A stretch of DNA of 64,000 bases, taken from the NCBI GenBank assembly GCA_002403375.1, contig DHHQ01000001.1, positions 1-64,000 of the forward strand, written 5' to 3'. Below, in pieces: positions 7,112 through 16,907 of the stretch. This DNA is from Thiobacillus denitrificans. GTDB taxonomy: Bacteria > Pseudomonadota > Gammaproteobacteria > Burkholderiales > Thiobacillaceae. The translations under genes and the position numbers were made by a program. The first letter of the stretch is position 1. Every line of letters begins with the position of its first letter. The notes under the pieces were generated by a model. That model did not search any database. It saw only the letters and a list, made by a program, of their open reading frames with translations, and was not told where the DNA came from.

Positions 7112-7699
7112 TTGCGCGACCCCGGCATCGAAGCCCCGGAGACCTGGCTCGAGCAGCACGGCAATGCGCTCTATCGCTTCGCGCTGCTCCGCCTGCGCGA
7201 CGCCCGGAAGGCCGAGGAAGTGGTGCAGGACACGCTGGTCGCCGCCCTGCAGGCACGCGCACGCTACAGCGGCGACGCCACGGTGCGCACCTGGCTCATC
7301 GGCATCCTCAAGCACAAGATCATCGATCAGTTCCGCCACGACGCGCGCGAAGCCCCGCTGGAATCCGCCGGGCCATCGTCGGCCGACGCCGATCCGTTTG
7401 CCGAGGACGACTATTTCGACGCCCGCGGACACTGGCGAGAGAAGCTTTCGGAATGGGGCAACCCCGAAGACACGCTGGCGCGCAGCCAGATGATGGCGAT
7501 CCTGCAGCGCTGTCTCGACGCCCTCCCCGAGCGGCTCGCCCGACTGTTCATGCTGCGTGAGGTGATGGAAGAAACCACCGACACCATCTGTCAGGAAATG
7601 GAGGTTTCGGAGACGAACGTGTGGACCATGCTGTATCGGGCCCGCATGGGGCTCCGCAAGTGTCTGGACCACAACGGAATCGGGCGCGCCCGGGAGTAG
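7112..7699 (+). CDS. ECF RNA polymerase sigma factor
   Basis: I prefer the TTG at 7112, five bases after AGGAGA (195 residues), to the in-frame ATG at 7043, which has no ribosome-binding site and overlaps an operator. Region 2 is visible (LYRFALLRLRDARKAEEVVQDTLVAAL, then RTWLIGILKHKIIDQFR), as is region 4 (LPERLARLFMLREVM...EMEVSETNVWTMLYRARMGLRKCL). It belongs to the group often annotated as TIGR02943-like. Three bases separate it from a zinc-finger anti-sigma gene. Related sigma factors can lie beside DUF2282/DUF692 clusters, so control of the bufferin operon 3 kb away is a hypothesis. Confidence 0.9.
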   Translation: MRDPGIEAPETWLEQHGNALYRFALLRLRDARKAEEVVQDTLVAALQARARYSGDATVRTWLIGILKHKIIDQFRHDAREAPLESAGPSSADADPFAEDDYFDARGHWREKLSEWGNPEDTLARSQMMAILQRCLDALPERLARLFMLREVMEETTDTICQEMEVSETNVWTMLYRARMGLRKCLDHNGIGRARE

Positions 7700-7702
7700 A
7701 CG

Positions 7703-7969
7703 ATGCTGACATGCAAGGAAGCAAGCCGCCTGGTTTCCCAGGAGCAGGACCGGCCGCTGCGCTACAACGAGCGCCTGGGGTTGCGCATGCATCTCTGGAT
7801 GTGCGCGAACTGTCGGCGTTTCGAGCGGCAGATCGGCCTGATGCGGCGGCTGTTGCGACAGGCCGTCCGAAGCGCAGAAACCGGGACCGACGACACGCCA
7901 CTATCCCCTGAAGCGCGTGAGCGAATCCGGCGGGCCATCGAAGCACGGCAGCAGCAAGCACCGAAATAA
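7703..7969 (+). CDS. Zinc-finger anti-sigma factor
   Basis: An 88-residue protein with the ZAS motif H-x3-C-x2-C (HLWMCANC, about residues 30-37) and an upstream cysteine (MLTCKEASRLVS) that completes the usual HCC zinc site. It is encoded 3 bp after the ECF sigma gene, the standard arrangement for a cognate sigma/anti-sigma pair. No transmembrane helix is present, so it is probably a soluble cytoplasmic sensor that releases the sigma factor on thiol oxidation or metal stress. That trigger is inferred from the family. Confidence 0.9.
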   Translation: MLTCKEASRLVSQEQDRPLRYNERLGLRMHLWMCANCRRFERQIGLMRRLLRQAVRSAETGTDDTPLSPEARERIRRAIEARQQQAPK

Positions 7970-8005
7970 AGCCCCTTCGGCCGGGCCGCTACGCAGCCCC
8001 GATCT

Positions 8006-9520
8006 TCAGCTTGTCAGCAGCCCCTGACGCGCGAACAGCCACAGCTGGCGCTGCGTGAGCTCGGCGACCGTCTCGCGCGGCAGGGCCACCCCCGCCTCGC
8101 TCAGTCTTGCCTGCATGGCTGCGACGAGATCCTCGACCGAGCGACTGCCGTCGAGCATCGCCAGCAGCGCGCGCCCGGCCGCGTCGACGTCCATCGCCAC
8201 GTGGCGCACGCCGCTCACCACCCAGCCGGGGACGCTCGCCTGCAGCCGCGCGAGCGCGTGCGCGCAGGGCCGCTCGCCGGGCGCATCCGGCGGGGTGCCG
8301 TGCCAGACCGTGGGCATCACCGCGTGGCTCGCCACCAGCGGGAACAGCGCGTCGCGGAAGGCGGCGGCATCGACCTCGGCGGCGACGCCGAACTCGGCCA
8401 TCACCCGCCGCGCCGACGCCAGCAGCTCGGGATACGCGAGCGCGCCGGGATAGGTGGCCGACAGCGCCATCAGCGCCGCCTTCAGCGCGGGTTCGGTGAC
8501 CGCAAAGCTGTTGCCCGCGGGATTGACGAAGCGCTGCTCGGTCGCCGCCTCGAGATCGATCTCCTCGTCGCTGCCGAGGTCGGCGTGGAAGGCCAGCGAC
8601 GCCAGCGCCTCCGCCATCGGCGGCTGCGCGAACGCGGCGTCGTCGCGGCTCAGCAGCGCACGGCGGAAGCGCGTGCCGAGCGCCGCGTCGAGCGCGGTCT
8701 CGGCGTCCCGCCAGCGCCCCGCCATGCCTTCCGGCGCCAGTCCCCAGGCGTCCTCGAGCTCGACCACCGCGCTGCGCGGGCCGGCCTCGCCGACATAGCG
8801 CAGGCCGTGCGCGTCGAGCTGCGCGGCGAAGTCGGCGAAGGCCATCGGCGCGTTGCAGTCGGCGAGGTATTCGTGGAACAGGTAGGACGGCGCCGCCGCC
8901 TTCAGATAGGCGATTTCCTTCAGCAGCACCGGATCGGTCCACTCCGCCGCCAGCGCGTCGAGCACGGCGAGCGCCTGGCGGTAGCGCTCGGGCGCCGGCA
9001 GGTCGGCCGCGGTGCGCGCGAGCAGCGCCTGCCGCAGCGGCTGCAGGCTTTCCCAGCCGGCGGCGACGTTGAAGCTGACGTAGGCGATCCCCTGCGCGGA
9101 GAGGTGGCGCCGGCACACCTCGAGCAGCGCCGCCTGCACCGCGGGCGGCACCCAGGAGAACACGCCGTGCGCGATGATGTAGTCGAACTCGCCGAGATCG
9201 CCGGGCAGCGCGGCCAGGTCGGCGTGCAGGATGCGTGCGTTGGGCAGGCCGAGGCGGCCGATGAAATCGGCGCCGGCCTGCGCCTGGACCCTGGACAATT
9301 CGACGCCGACGCAGTCGGACCCGGGCCAGCGCCACGCCAGCGGGATCAGGTTGCCGCCCTGCGCGCAGCCGAGCTCGAGGATGCGGGCGCGCGTGGGGTC
9401 GGGCGCGTCGAAGCCGTGCAGGCGCGCCACCGCCGCCAGGAAATCAGGCTGGGTCTCGGGCAGCGGCAGGCTGTCGTACGGGAGTTCGTCGTAGCTGGCG
9501 AGGGTGTCCATGGCGGCCAT
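8006..9520 (-). CDS. Class I methyltransferase with regulatory domain
   Basis: A 504-residue protein. An N-terminal Rossmann methyltransferase domain has SAM motif I ILELGCAQGGN (about residues 47-57) and an acidic strand end at ILHADLAALPGD. This is followed by a long helical region resembling the methyltransferase regulatory domain (PF10119-like, about 215-300) and a C-terminal helical domain found in such proteins. An alternative start is the ATG at 9511. The substrate is not known. It is flanked by the anti-sigma gene (convergent) and rhlE, without a clear functional link. Confidence 0.8.
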   Translation of the reverse strand: MAAMDTLASYDELPYDSLPLPETQPDFLAAVARLHGFDAPDPTRARILELGCAQGGNLIPLAWRWPGSDCVGVELSRVQAQAGADFIGRLGLPNARILHADLAALPGDLGEFDYIIAHGVFSWVPPAVQAALLEVCRRHLSAQGIAYVSFNVAAGWESLQPLRQALLARTAADLPAPERYRQALAVLDALAAEWTDPVLLKEIAYLKAAAPSYLFHEYLADCNAPMAFADFAAQLDAHGLRYVGEAGPRSAVVELEDAWGLAPEGMAGRWRDAETALDAALGTRFRRALLSRDDAAFAQPPMAEALASLAFHADLGSDEEIDLEAATEQRFVNPAGNSFAVTEPALKAALMALSATYPGALAYPELLASARRVMAEFGVAAEVDAAAFRDALFPLVASHAVMPTVWHGTPPDAPGERPCAHALARLQASVPGWVVSGVRHVAMDVDAAGRALLAMLDGSRSVEDLVAAMQARLSEAGVALPRETVAELTQRQLWLFARQGLLTS

Positions 9521-9543
9521 TCTACTGCCGCCATGGCGCCGGC

Positions 9544-10992
<1,449 letters not shown>

Positions 10993-11011
10993 GTGGTTTC
11001 CTGCGACGGCC

Positions 11012-11030
11012 TGTCACGTTTGCAGTGACA
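11012..11030. promoter_or_regulatory. Inverted repeat upstream of rhlE
   Basis: TGTCAC-GTTTGCA-GTGACA is a perfect 6-bp dyad between the divergent rhlE and ClC genes, close to the rhlE start. It may be an operator or a leader hairpin; the sequence does not decide. Confidence 0.4.
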
Positions 11031-11184
11031 CCAATCGAGGCAGACGAATAGGGGATCGTGAGATCGGGGTAAGAAGAACCGCGCACCGATTGGCTGGATG
11101 CGGGAGGCCGCACTATACCGGCTGCGGGGCACGCCCGCAACGCCCGGGACAAGCCGCGGGGCGTGCGGTTAATATCGGGCCATC

Positions 11185-12516
11185 ATGAATTGGCCCCGCC
11201 CCCGTCTCCCCTACGTCCAGAAGCGTCATCGGGTGAGCCTTCTCTCGGCACGCCTGTGGCTGCGCCACATGCTGTTCTGGGGCGGGGCGGTCGCCGTTGG
11301 ACTGGCCGCCACCGTGTTTGCGCTCAGCAGCGACTACGCCCAGGCGCTGTTCCGCCAGCTGCTGGCGCTCTCCCCCTGGCTGCCGCTGCTGGTTACCCCG
11401 CTGACGCTCGCCGGCGTCGCCGCGCTGACCCAGCGCTACTTCAAGGGCGCCGAAGGCAGCGGCATTCCCCAGACCATCGCCGCCATCCGCATGCAGGACG
11501 ACAGCCGGCGCGACGCCGTGCTGTCGCTGCGGGTGGCGCTGGGCAAGATGCTCCTGACCTGCATCGGGCTGGCGGGCGGGGCGAGCGTGGGGCGCGAAGG
11601 CCCCACCGTCCAGGTCGGCGCGGCGCTCCTGTACAACCTGCGCCGGCTGGTCCGCTTTCCCCGCCACCTGATGGAGCGCGGCCTGATCATCGCCGGCGGC
11701 GGCGCCGGGGTGGCGGCGGCGTTCAACACGCCGCTCGCGGGCATCGTCTTCGCCATCGAGGAGATGGCGCGCTCGTTCGAGGAGCGCTCCAGCGGCACGC
11801 TGCTCACCGCGGTGATCATCGCCGGCCTCGCCGCCATCTACGTGCAAGGCGACTACACCTACTTCGGCGCCACCGACGCGGCCCTGGCCGGCGCGTCGGG
11901 ATGGCTGGGCGTGCTCCTCTGCGGTCTGGCCGGCGGCCTGCTGGGCGGCGGCTTCAGCCGTCTGCTCCTGGCGTTTTCCGCGCACGGCCTGCCCGGCCGC
12001 GCGGGCGCCTTCATGCGCGCCTACCCGGTGCGCTTCGCCGCCGCGTGCGGCCTCCTGCTGGCGCTGATCGGGATCGCCTCGGGCAGCGCGGTCTACGGCA
12101 GCGGCTACGACGAGGCCAAGCACCTGCTCGAGGGAACCGGCGAAGTGTCCGCGGCGTACGGCCTGTGGAAGATGCTCGCGACCTTCGTGTCCTTCGTCAG
12201 CGGCATTCCCGGCGGGCTGTTCGCGCCCAGCCTGTCGGCCGGCGCCGGCATCGGCCAGGCGGTCGCCGGCCTGGTGGCGCTGGAAGACGGCAGCGCACTG
12301 ATCGTGATCGGGATGGCCGCGTATTTCGCCGGCGTGGTGCAGGCGCCGATCACCGCCTTCGTCATCGTGATGGAGATGACCGACAACCACGACATGGTGG
12401 TGCCGCTGATGCTGGCGACGCTGCTGGCCACTGCGGTGTCGCGCATGATCTGCCCCAAGCCGCTCTACAAGGCGCTCGCCAACAACTATCTGGCGAAGGT
12501 GCGGCCAGCGGCCTGA
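11185..12516 (+). CDS. ClC family chloride channel/transporter
   Basis: A 443-residue inner-membrane protein with the ClC signature sequences GSGIPQ (91-96), GREGP (136-140, containing the gating glutamate) and GIPGGLFAP (about 340-348). IEEM (191-194) contains the internal proton-pathway glutamate seen in Cl-/H+ exchangers. The presence of both glutamates favours an exchanger over a passive channel; this is inferred from the E. coli protein. There is no C-terminal CBS domain. The gene is monocistronic, divergent from rhlE and convergent with the regulator downstream. Confidence 0.93.
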   Translation: MNWPRPRLPYVQKRHRVSLLSARLWLRHMLFWGGAVAVGLAATVFALSSDYAQALFRQLLALSPWLPLLVTPLTLAGVAALTQRYFKGAEGSGIPQTIAAIRMQDDSRRDAVLSLRVALGKMLLTCIGLAGGASVGREGPTVQVGAALLYNLRRLVRFPRHLMERGLIIAGGGAGVAAAFNTPLAGIVFAIEEMARSFEERSSGTLLTAVIIAGLAAIYVQGDYTYFGATDAALAGASGWLGVLLCGLAGGLLGGGFSRLLLAFSAHGLPGRAGAFMRAYPVRFAAACGLLLALIGIASGSAVYGSGYDEAKHLLEGTGEVSAAYGLWKMLATFVSFVSGIPGGLFAPSLSAGAGIGQAVAGLVALEDGSALIVIGMAAYFAGVVQAPITAFVIVMEMTDNHDMVVPLMLATLLATAVSRMICPKPLYKALANNYLAKVRPAA

Positions 12517-12529
12517 GCCGACGCCTGCG

Positions 12530-13186
12530 CTAGTTGCCGACCAGCCCCTTCTCGATCGCGTAGCTCGTCAGCATCGAGGCGTTGTGCAGGTCGAGCTTCT
12601 TCATCAGGTTGGAGCGGTGCTTCTCGACGGTCTTGATGCTGAGGCACAGGTAGTCGGAGATGTAGCGGTTGGGGTGGCCTTCGGCGACCAGCTTGAGCAC
12701 CTCGCGTTCGCGGTGCGTCAGCGTGTCCCACGCGCTGCTGGCCTCGCCCTCCCTGCCGGTACCGAGGTAGCCGTTGATGACCTTGCCGGCGACGTCGGGG
12801 CTGAGATAGGTCTTGCCGTTCAGCACGCTGCGGATCGCGACGTGCAGCTCGTCGTAGGTCGCGTCCTTGAGGATGTAGCCGTCGGCGCCGGCGCGCAGGC
12901 TGGCGTGGATGTATTCCTCGGTCTTGTGGATGGTCAGCACGAGGACGCGGGTGTCGGGCTGGCGCCGCTTGATGTCGATCATCGCCTCGATGCCGTTCAT
13001 CCCCGGCATCGACAGGTCCATCAGCACCAGGTTCGGCGCGAGCGACCCGATCGCACGGATCGCGTCGTGGCCGTTGTCGGCCTCGCCGACGATCTCGATG
13101 TCGGGGTCCTGGGTCAGCAGCGCCCGCAGGCCAGCCCTCAGCAGGGTGTGATCCTCGACAATGAAAATGCGCTGCTTCTCGCTCAT
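12530..13186 (-). CDS. NarL/FixJ family response regulator
   Basis: A 218-residue regulator starting at MSEKQRIFIVEDH (13186). The receiver domain (residues 5-120) has acidic residues at E11-D12, the phosphorylation site D57 (LVLMDLSMPG) and the K in YILKDA. The LuxR-type helix-turn-helix follows (LTHREREVLKLVAEGHPNRYI, then SIKTVEKHRSNLMKKL). It lies directly downstream of the secretion-like operon, with a 65-bp gap. A NarX-type kinase lies upstream of that operon, so the two may be a cognate pair. Confidence 0.92.
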   Translation of the reverse strand: MSEKQRIFIVEDHTLLRAGLRALLTQDPDIEIVGEADNGHDAIRAIGSLAPNLVLMDLSMPGMNGIEAMIDIKRRQPDTRVLVLTIHKTEEYIHASLRAGADGYILKDATYDELHVAIRSVLNGKTYLSPDVAGKVINGYLGTGREGEASSAWDTLTHREREVLKLVAEGHPNRYISDYLCLSIKTVEKHRSNLMKKLDLHNASMLTSYAIEKGLVGN

Positions 13187-13251
13187 GATGGTCCCCGTTT
13201 CCGTCCGTATCGTCCGCCGGCCAGATGCTGCGCCGGCCTGCCCGCCGTGCG

Positions 13252-13749
13252 CTAGCGCAGCAACGGCATGAACACCCACTCCGAGTACTTCGTCTTGCCC
13301 TCGAACTGCCGCTCCGCCGGCCGGAAGCCGGCCTGCTTCAGCGGCACCTCCTCCGACTGGCTGTACACCCCGAAAATCTCGCCGTTCGGCCCGGTGACCA
13401 GCCCCCACTCCGCGCCGCCCGTCATCGGATCGCGATAGATTTTTCTAAGATAGCGCCTGGTTCCCGGATAGCGAGGGTCGCGCAGCAATTCCTCCAGGTT
13501 CAGCGGATAGCGCCGCGCCTTGCCCGGGGTGTTGGCGTAGAACTGCTCGATGGCGCGACGGAACTGGCCGCCGACGAACAGCAGTTCCTGTTCCTTCTCG
13601 CGCTTCATCGCGGTGTGCCAGAGTTCCCCGGTCGCCGCGAGCCCGATGCTCATGATCGCGACCAGGATCAGCAATCCGATGTAGCCGAAGCCGCGCGCGC
13701 GCTGCGGCGCGGCTGCATGGTCGGGACGGGCCGGGGCGCGGGCGCTCAT
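13252..13749 (-). CDS. Pilin-like protein lacking the usual Glu5
   Basis: A 165-residue protein with a prepilin-like N-terminus: a basic leader, then RG followed by a hydrophobic helix (FGYIGLLILVAIMSIGLAAT). If processed after the glycine, position +5 is Gly rather than the conserved Glu. That is a feature of tip pseudopilins of the GspK type, although this protein is much shorter than GspK. The remainder (REKEQELLFVGGQFRRAIEQFY, then YPLNLEELLRDPR) is GspG/pilin-like. It is the last gene of the operon, 7 bp after the preceding pseudopilin gene. Confidence 0.8.
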   Translation of the reverse strand: MSARAPARPDHAAAPQRARGFGYIGLLILVAIMSIGLAATGELWHTAMKREKEQELLFVGGQFRRAIEQFYANTPGKARRYPLNLEELLRDPRYPGTRRYLRKIYRDPMTGGAEWGLVTGPNGEIFGVYSQSEEVPLKQAGFRPAERQFEGKTKYSEWVFMPLLR

Positions 13750-13756
13750 GCTGCGG

Positions 13757-14140
13757 CTACCATTCGGCGTACGCCGAGCCGTCGCGGGCGCGGCCGTCGG
13801 CGCCGCTCCTGACGTCGTAGACGCCGCCCAGCTCCGGCTGCGGCGGCGGCACGACGACCCAGGTGGCGTCGCTGTCGGTGATCGGGTCGGTCGGCACGCT
13901 GCGCAGGTAGCGCGCGGCGACCAGCTCGTCGAGCGCGTCGGGATAGCGCCCGGTGTCGCCGTAGTACTTGTCGAGCGTCTGCCGCATCAGCGCCAGGTTG
14001 GCGTGCAGCACCGCCTCGCGCGACTTCTCCATGCTGGCGAAATAGCGCGGCACCGCGAGCGTCAGCAGCGTCGCGATCACCGCCATCACGACCAGCAGTT
14101 CGATGAGGGTGAAGCCGGAGGTTCGCCGTCGCCGGTCCAT
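13757..14140 (-). CDS. Type II secretion/pilin-like pseudopilin (GspG-like)
   Basis: A 127-residue pseudopilin. The class III leader ends TSG and is followed by FTLIELLVVMAVIATLL with the conserved Glu at +5. A GspG-like body follows (LALMRQTLDKYYGDTGRYPDALDELV and VPTDPITD). I chose ATG 14140 because GAGG precedes it at good spacing; a GTG at 14152 overlapping the upstream stop (GTGA) is an alternative. It sits between two other pilin-like genes in the operon. Confidence 0.87.
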   Translation of the reverse strand: MDRRRRTSGFTLIELLVVMAVIATLLTLAVPRYFASMEKSREAVLHANLALMRQTLDKYYGDTGRYPDALDELVAARYLRSVPTDPITDSDATWVVVPPPQPELGGVYDVRSGADGRARDGSAYAEW

Positions 14141-14148
14141 GATGCGCC

Positions 14149-14634
14149 TCACCAGTCCCGGTAGGGAATCCCGTTGAGGCCGGTTCCCGGCGCCCGCGAA
14201 TACACGTCGTACACGTCCTCGCCGGCCTCGGGCACGTCGTGCGGGCTGGCGTAGCTGCGCAGGCCCCAGCTCTCCCCGGCGGGCAGCGCGGCGTCGGCCA
14301 CCATCGGGTCGCGCGGGATGCGGCGCAGGAAGTAGATCCTTTTCTTGCGGGACGGACTGCTCGCGTCGGGGACCCCCTCGACCAGCACGTCGAGCGAGGA
14401 CGGGTACGCCGACTGCCCGACCGTGTGCTCGACGCGCCCCTCCTCGACCGCCTGCATGTAGGCGTCGAGCGCGCCGCGGATCTCGCGCAGCGCCAGCCGC
14501 AGCTCCTGTTCCTTGTTGCGCTTCACCACCACCTCGGCGAGCGGAAACGCGACCGTCGCCAGCAGCGCGACGATGGCGACCGTCACCACCAGCTCGATCA
14601 GCGTGAAGCCGGCGGGCGGCGGACGGCGGCTCAT
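14149..14634 (-). CDS. Type II secretion/pilin-like pseudopilin
   Basis: A 161-residue pseudopilin (MSRRPPPAG then FTLIELVVTVAIVALLATVA) with a canonical Glu+5. The body contains KRNKEQELRLALREIRGALDAY, YPSSLDVLVEG and LRRIPRDP, the pattern of GspG-like pilins. The ATG overlaps the secretin stop codon (ATGA), which indicates translational coupling. It ends with a short segment (YDVYSRAPGTGLNGIPYRDW) like other pseudopilins of this operon type. Confidence 0.87.
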   Translation of the reverse strand: MSRRPPPAGFTLIELVVTVAIVALLATVAFPLAEVVVKRNKEQELRLALREIRGALDAYMQAVEEGRVEHTVGQSAYPSSLDVLVEGVPDASSPSRKKRIYFLRRIPRDPMVADAALPAGESWGLRSYASPHDVPEAGEDVYDVYSRAPGTGLNGIPYRDW

Positions 14635-16907
14635 GGCGCCACCTTCACCGTGTGCGGCGCCGGCACGCTCGCCGGAAGCTCGTCGCCGTCGGGCCCGGTC
14701 GGCTCGAGGCGGCCGACCGCGATCTGCGATTGCGGGTGGGCGGCGAGCGCCTCGAACGCCAGCGTGACGACGCTGCCCGAGCCGCTGGCGCCGTCGCCCG
14801 AGCCTGCGAGGTCGACCCGGATCTGGCCGCCCGCCTCGTCGATGCTCTTGGAGAAGGTGGTCTGCGTGCCGGTCTGCCGGAGGAACCCGCCCTCGGTGAC
14901 GTCGACCGCCTTCAGCACCGCGGGGTCGTAGCTCACCAGCAGCCCCATGCCCCCCACCGCCTGCGCCGACTGCGCGTTGAGCGTCACCGCGATCGTCTCG
15001 CCCGGCTTCGCCTGCTCGGGGCCCTGCCACGACAGCACCACCGCCGCGCTCGCCGGCGCGGGCTGAGGCTGCGGCACCGCGTCGCGGCGCACCTGGGCGG
15101 GCGGCGCCGTGCGCACGGCCGACGCCGCCGAGGTGCTGACGGCGACCGCGCCGAGCGGCTTCATGCTGAACAGGTCGCTGCGCAGGCTGGCGTCGGTGCC
15201 CGACCAGTACTCCACCTCGGCCGCGTCGTGCAGCCGTGCGCTGCCGACGATGCGCGGGGTGATCGACAGCACGATCTCGGTCTTCTTGCCGTCGTCCTTG
15301 TGGCTCGAGAACAGGCGCCCGAGCACCGGCATCTGGCCGAGGCCCGGCACCTTGGAGGCGGTCTTGCGGTCCTCGTCGCTGATCAGGCCGGCGAGGACCT
15401 GCGTCTCGCCATCCTTCAGCCGCAGCACGGTGGCGGCGTTGCGGGTGCCGACCTCGTAGGCGAGCGTGCCGGACTGCTCGTTGGGCACTTCCTTGAGGAT
15501 GGAACTCACGTCCAGGCTGACCTTGATCACGACTTCGTTGTCGAGGTGGATGTCGGGCTCGACCTCGAGCTTGAGACCCACGTCGAGGTACTGCACGCTG
15601 CCGGTGACGACCGGGGTGCCGGTGGAGACCGGCGTCACCGCGTTGGTGATCACCGGCACCCGGCTGCCGATCATGACCTTGGCCTTCTCGCGGTTGCGCA
15701 CCCGGATGCGCGGGCTGGCGAGCACGTTGGTGTCGCCGTCCTCGAGCTTGAGGTTGAGCGTCGCGCTCAACGGGCTGGCGAGCAGTTCGTTGCGGTTGAG
15801 GTCGCGCAGCTGGCCGAGCGTCGTCGCCGAGTCGGGCGTCTTCAGCGTGAAGCTGCTCGGCCAGTTGATGCCCAGCTCGCTCAGCCGCGAGGTGCTCACC
15901 TCGAGCACCTCTACCTCGAGCATGACCTCGGGCTCGGCGACGTCCTGGTCGGCGATCATCTTCTCGGCGAGGCGGATCGCGTCGGGCGTGTCGCGCATCA
16001 CGATCGAGTTGGTCTTCTCGTGGATGAAGATGTCCTTGGTCTTCAGCAGCGTCTTGATCATGGTCAGGATCTGCTTGGGGTCGGCGTTGGTGAGGTGGAA
16101 GCTCCTGACCTTGAGGTCCTGGTAGTCCTTGAGCTTGGCGGGCGTGCTCGGGTAGACGAACACCGTGTTGTCGCTGATCACCTTCTTCTCCAGCTGGTTC
16201 TGCAGCAGGATCAGGTTGATCGTGTCCTCGACCGAGACGTCGCGCACGAAGATCGAGGTCTTGAGGTCGGGCTTGACGTCGCGGTCGAGCAGCACGTTGA
16301 TGCCGCTGGTGCGCGACAGCGCCTCGAACACCATCTTCAGGTTGGCGTCGCGGAACTGCAGGGTGACGGGCTTGGTGAACTTCGCCTTCAGCGTCGGTTC
16401 GGCCAGCCGCTGCTTCGCCTCGCGCTCGGCGAGCTGACGCTGCAGCAGCAGCGCTTGGCCGTTCTTCGGGTTCTCCAGCAGCACCGGCTTGAGGATCGCG
16501 CGCGCCGCGTCGAGCTCGTCCTTCTTCATCCGGGCCTCGGCGTCGGCCAGGACGGCGGCGTGGCGCCGGTCCATCTCCAGCGTCTCGAGGCCGAGGCGGG
16601 CCCGGCTGTTGGTGGGGTCGATGCCGAGCGCGCGCGTGAAGATCGCCTGCGCGACGTCGGGGTGGCCTGCGGCGCGCTCGCTGGCGGCGGCGGCGAGCAG
16701 CCGGTTGACCGTCTGCTCGCGGCTGCGCAGCAGGTCGGCACGGTAGCTCACGTTGCCGGGCTCGGCCGCTGACGCCTCGGCGAGCTTCGCCAGGCCCTCC
16801 TCGACCTGCCCCGCCTCCATCATCTCCAGGCCTTCGCGGTTGAGCGTCTGCGCCGCGCATCCCGCAAGCAGCACGGCCAGCACGAGGATCCCCCGGATTC
16901 GCATCAT
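14631..16907 (-). CDS. Secretin-type outer-membrane lipoprotein with cohesin-like C-terminus
   Basis: A 758-residue protein with a lipobox (VLLAGC; C16 or C17 depending on which of two adjacent ATGs is used). The N-terminal region has TPR-like helices (to about 180), followed by secretin N-domains (KPVTLQFRDANLKMVFEAL, VFVYPSTPAKLKDYQDL). The secretin core follows (LKLEVEPDIHLDNEVVIKV, VLAGLISDEDRKTASKVPGL, IVLSITPRIV). The last 140 residues resemble a cohesin domain (VVLSWQGPEQAKPGETIAVTL, LVSYDPAVLKAVDV). This is the presumed outer-membrane channel of the operon's export machine. Partners for the cohesin-like part (a dockerin) are not visible here. Confidence 0.88.
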   Translation of the reverse strand: MMRIRGILVLAVLLAGCAAQTLNREGLEMMEAGQVEEGLAKLAEASAAEPGNVSYRADLLRSREQTVNRLLAAAASERAAGHPDVAQAIFTRALGIDPTNSRARLGLETLEMDRRHAAVLADAEARMKKDELDAARAILKPVLLENPKNGQALLLQRQLAEREAKQRLAEPTLKAKFTKPVTLQFRDANLKMVFEALSRTSGINVLLDRDVKPDLKTSIFVRDVSVEDTINLILLQNQLEKKVISDNTVFVYPSTPAKLKDYQDLKVRSFHLTNADPKQILTMIKTLLKTKDIFIHEKTNSIVMRDTPDAIRLAEKMIADQDVAEPEVMLEVEVLEVSTSRLSELGINWPSSFTLKTPDSATTLGQLRDLNRNELLASPLSATLNLKLEDGDTNVLASPRIRVRNREKAKVMIGSRVPVITNAVTPVSTGTPVVTGSVQYLDVGLKLEVEPDIHLDNEVVIKVSLDVSSILKEVPNEQSGTLAYEVGTRNAATVLRLKDGETQVLAGLISDEDRKTASKVPGLGQMPVLGRLFSSHKDDGKKTEIVLSITPRIVGSARLHDAAEVEYWSGTDASLRSDLFSMKPLGAVAVSTSAASAVRTAPPAQVRRDAVPQPQPAPASAAVVLSWQGPEQAKPGETIAVTLNAQSAQAVGGMGLLVSYDPAVLKAVDVTEGGFLRQTGTQTTFSKSIDEAGGQIRVDLAGSGDGASGSGSVVTLAFEALAAHPQSQIAVGRLEPTGPDGDELPASVPAPHTVKVAP

